Positions 5,281-6,771 of a stretch of 6,771 nucleotides of DNA are shown here, piece by piece (position 1 is the stretch's first letter; each line of letters starts with the position of its first letter). A program made the position numbers and the translations under genes. This stretch comes from Lichenicola sp964245345 (lineage in GTDB: Bacteria; Pseudomonadota; Alphaproteobacteria; Acetobacterales; Acetobacteraceae). Under the pieces are notes generated by a model. That model saw only the letters and a program-made list of their open reading frames with translations. It was not told where the DNA came from and did no database searches. Where the stretch lies: assembly GCA_964245345.1 (NCBI GenBank), contig CAXTMS010000190.1, forward strand, positions 1 to 6,771, read 5' to 3'.

Positions 5281-6285
5281 GTGATGGCTTCAAAGGATTT
5301 CGGTTCCCTGGCCTGGACGATGGAGCAGCTGCGTCTGGCCACCGGCGCGGCCAAAGTGGCTTTCTGGTCCTGGAACCTCGACACCGACGAGATCGTCCTG
5401 GACAAACATGCCTGCTGCCTCTGGGGTGTGCCGGATGATCGTCAGGTCACCTTCCGCAGCCTGTCCGAGCGGATCCATCCCGCGGACGTCGAGCGGGTTG
5501 GCAAGGCGTTTCGGGCGGTTCGGGGGCAGGACGGACTTTACGAGATCGATTTCTGCGTCCTGGCCGGCGGCGAGCAGCGCTGGATTTCCGCGCGCGGCCA
5601 GGCCGGGAACGCGGGCAGGATCGACCGGGTCATGTTCGCCGTCTTCATGGACATCACCGCTCGCAGGCAGGCGGAGGAAGCACGCGAGATGCTGGCGGGC
5701 GAGATGAGCCACCGGGTGAAGAACCTGTTTGCCATCGCCTCGGCGCTGACCACCATCGCCGCCCGTTCCACGGCTACGGCAGCCGAAATGGCGGAGGACC
5801 TCGCCCTGCGGCTGGATGCCCTGGGTCAGGCGCATGATCTGGTCCTTCCCTCGTCCGGGGGCACCTTGGGCCGGGGTGCGTGCCTCGACGAGCTGCTGGC
5901 GGTTCTGCTCGCGCCCTATGATCACCGGTCCGCGTCCAACAGCCGGATCCGCATGGCGGTGCCGGGCCTGCAGGTGGGGGAGACGGCGGTGACGACGTTG
6001 GCCCTCGTCGTGCACGAGCTGGCTACCAACTCGATCAAGTATGGCGCCCTCGCCCAACCCTCTGGCATCCTGGACCTCAGCTGCGCCGACCACGGGAGCA
6101 TGGTGGTGCTTGTCTGGACCGAGCGGGGCGGACCCGTCGTGCAGGCGCCTGTCGAGCGGGGGTTCGGCAGTTCGCTGATCGCGAGGAGCATGTCGAGACA
6201 GCTTGGTGGATCGATCGTCTACCACTGGCCCGCCATGGGCATGATCGCGACCCTGACGATGGACCGGGATAGGCTCGCTGCCTGA
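5281..6285 (+). CDS. PAS-HWE family sensor histidine kinase
   Basis: A 334-residue soluble kinase with no membrane segments. An N-terminal PAS domain of the PAS_3 type covers about 13-130 (FWSWNLDTDEI at 28-38, IHPADVERV at 65-73, ending VFMDITARRQAEE). The HWE kinase core follows: phospho-accepting H144 in EMSHRVKNLFA (141-151); the N-box HELATNSIKYGAL at 245-257; the WTE signature at 279-281 (WTERGGP) that with the histidine names the family; and a glycine-rich box GFGSSLI (294-300). All key residues are present. By family knowledge it autophosphorylates and passes phosphate to a receiver, often a stand-alone one. GAGGA at 5268-5272 is eight bases before GTG 5281 and 11 before ATG 5284, so either may start (numbering here from 5281). 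The convergent receiver gene ends 22 bases beyond its stop, the likely partner. Confidence 0.95.
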   Translation: MMASKDFGSLAWTMEQLRLATGAAKVAFWSWNLDTDEIVLDKHACCLWGVPDDRQVTFRSLSERIHPADVERVGKAFRAVRGQDGLYEIDFCVLAGGEQRWISARGQAGNAGRIDRVMFAVFMDITARRQAEEAREMLAGEMSHRVKNLFAIASALTTIAARSTATAAEMAEDLALRLDALGQAHDLVLPSSGGTLGRGACLDELLAVLLAPYDHRSASNSRIRMAVPGLQVGETAVTTLALVVHELATNSIKYGALAQPSGILDLSCADHGSMVVLVWTERGGPVVQAPVERGFGSSLIARSMSRQLGGSIVYHWPAMGMIATLTMDRDRLAA

Positions 6286-6307
6286 TTGGGGGCGATGTCG
6301 AGGTGCG

Positions 6308-6688
6308 TCAGAGCTGCGGGCTCATCCTGTGCAGAGCCTCCCCCACCTCGCGCAGCCTGTAGGGCTTGGACATGAACAGAGCCGCAGGATCCAGCACGCT
6401 GAGCCGGCTGATAAGGGCGGTAGCGTAACCTGACACGATCAGGATCGGGATTTGCGGATAAAGCTGCCGTGCGTGGACGGCGACGTCGACGCCATCCCGG
6501 CTGCCTGGCATCTGGACGTCCGTGAACAGGATGTGGACGTCATTGGGACCATCGAGAAGCCGAACCGCTTCGTCACCGTTCCAGGCCTCCATGACGTCAA
6601 AGCCTTCGTCCTGGAGGAATTCAGCCATCACCATCCGAATCAGGCCTTCGTCCTCGACCAGGAGCACCTTAGCCTGCGTGATCGTCAC
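6308..6688 (-). CDS. Stand-alone CheY-like response regulator receiver
   Basis: A 126-residue protein that is a receiver domain only, with no output domain. Key residues are in place: acidic pair E12-D13 (LLVEDE), phospho-accepting D57 in FTDVQMPGS, the switch Ser S86 (VSGYA) and K108 in MSKPYR. It resembles the receivers commonly paired with HWE kinases in Alphaproteobacteria. The start is GTG, fixed by GGAGG at 6695-6699 (minus), six bases upstream. With no effector it may act by protein contact, as a phosphate sink or in a phosphorelay. It faces the kinase gene tail to tail, with 22 bases between stops and no visible hairpin. Confidence 0.93.
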   Translation of the reverse strand: MTITQAKVLLVEDEGLIRMVMAEFLQDEGFDVMEAWNGDEAVRLLDGPNDVHILFTDVQMPGSRDGVDVAVHARQLYPQIPILIVSGYATALISRLSVLDPAALFMSKPYRLREVGEALHRMSPQL

Positions 6689-6771
6689 CTGGTCCCTCCA
6701 CTAGACGCCGGACCGGACGTGGAGACGGTGCAAGCGTCAAATGACGAAAGCGTTGCAGTTAAAGCGAGGCG
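6689..6771 (-). promoter_or_regulatory. Upstream region of the receiver gene
   Basis: Holds the ribosome site GGAGG (minus strand, 6695-6699). On the minus strand TTGACG is a fair -35, but the hexamer 17 bases downstream is not a -10 box, so no promoter is claimed. No GGAAC-N16-17-CGTT (EcfG-type) pair was found. The window ends here. Confidence 0.35.

Noticed and set aside
5290..6225. Minus-strand open frame (311 residues) opposite the kinase
   Set aside because: It mirrors the HWE kinase reading frame and has no recognisable motif.
6286..6307. A bidirectional terminator between the kinase and receiver genes
   Set aside because: The 22 bases hold no stem-loop or T-run.

Overview
The window looks like part of a GC-rich alphaproteobacterial chromosome. 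The clues are an HWE-family histidine kinase, a DUF6894-type small protein, a cysteine-poor Crp/Fnr regulator of the kind common in Methylobacterium and relatives, and high-GC codon use. A Methylobacteriaceae-like or Rhodospirillales-like source is the best guess, but no marker gene is present to settle it. I see no tRNA, rRNA, CRISPR array, transposase or intact mobile element.

Layout, left to right. Positions 1-161 hold no intact gene, though a faint trace of a short-chain dehydrogenase C-terminus lies at the left edge. Positions 162-2249 (minus) encode a four-domain c-di-GMP enzyme, PAS(LOV-like)-PAS-GGDEF-EAL. A gap of about 1 kb follows, between this gene and a divergent Crp/Fnr regulator (3308-4042, plus). 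The gap carries an AT-rich island, a probable 55-residue ribbon-helix-helix protein (2893-3060) and a dyad-rich promoter region. Two small plus-strand genes come next: a DUF6894-like protein (4171-4440) and an 86-residue protein of unknown function (4796-5056). Each has a stem-loop ending a few bases before its ribosome binding site. Next are a doubtful short ORF (5084-5269), a PAS-HWE histidine kinase (5281-6285, plus) and, convergent with it, a stand-alone CheY-like receiver (6308-6688, minus).

Functionally this is a signalling neighbourhood with no metabolic gene. The kinase and the facing receiver are plausible partners. The GGDEF-EAL protein would change c-di-GMP levels in response to a ligand or redox cue sensed by its PAS domains, and the Crp/Fnr protein would control transcription. 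That they form one circuit is inference from proximity only. The most notable points are the LOV-like PAS that has lost its photoactive cysteine, the complete catalytic sets in both GGDEF and EAL, the paired leader hairpins, and two half-matches to the Crp palindrome near the Crp/Fnr gene and the 86-residue gene.
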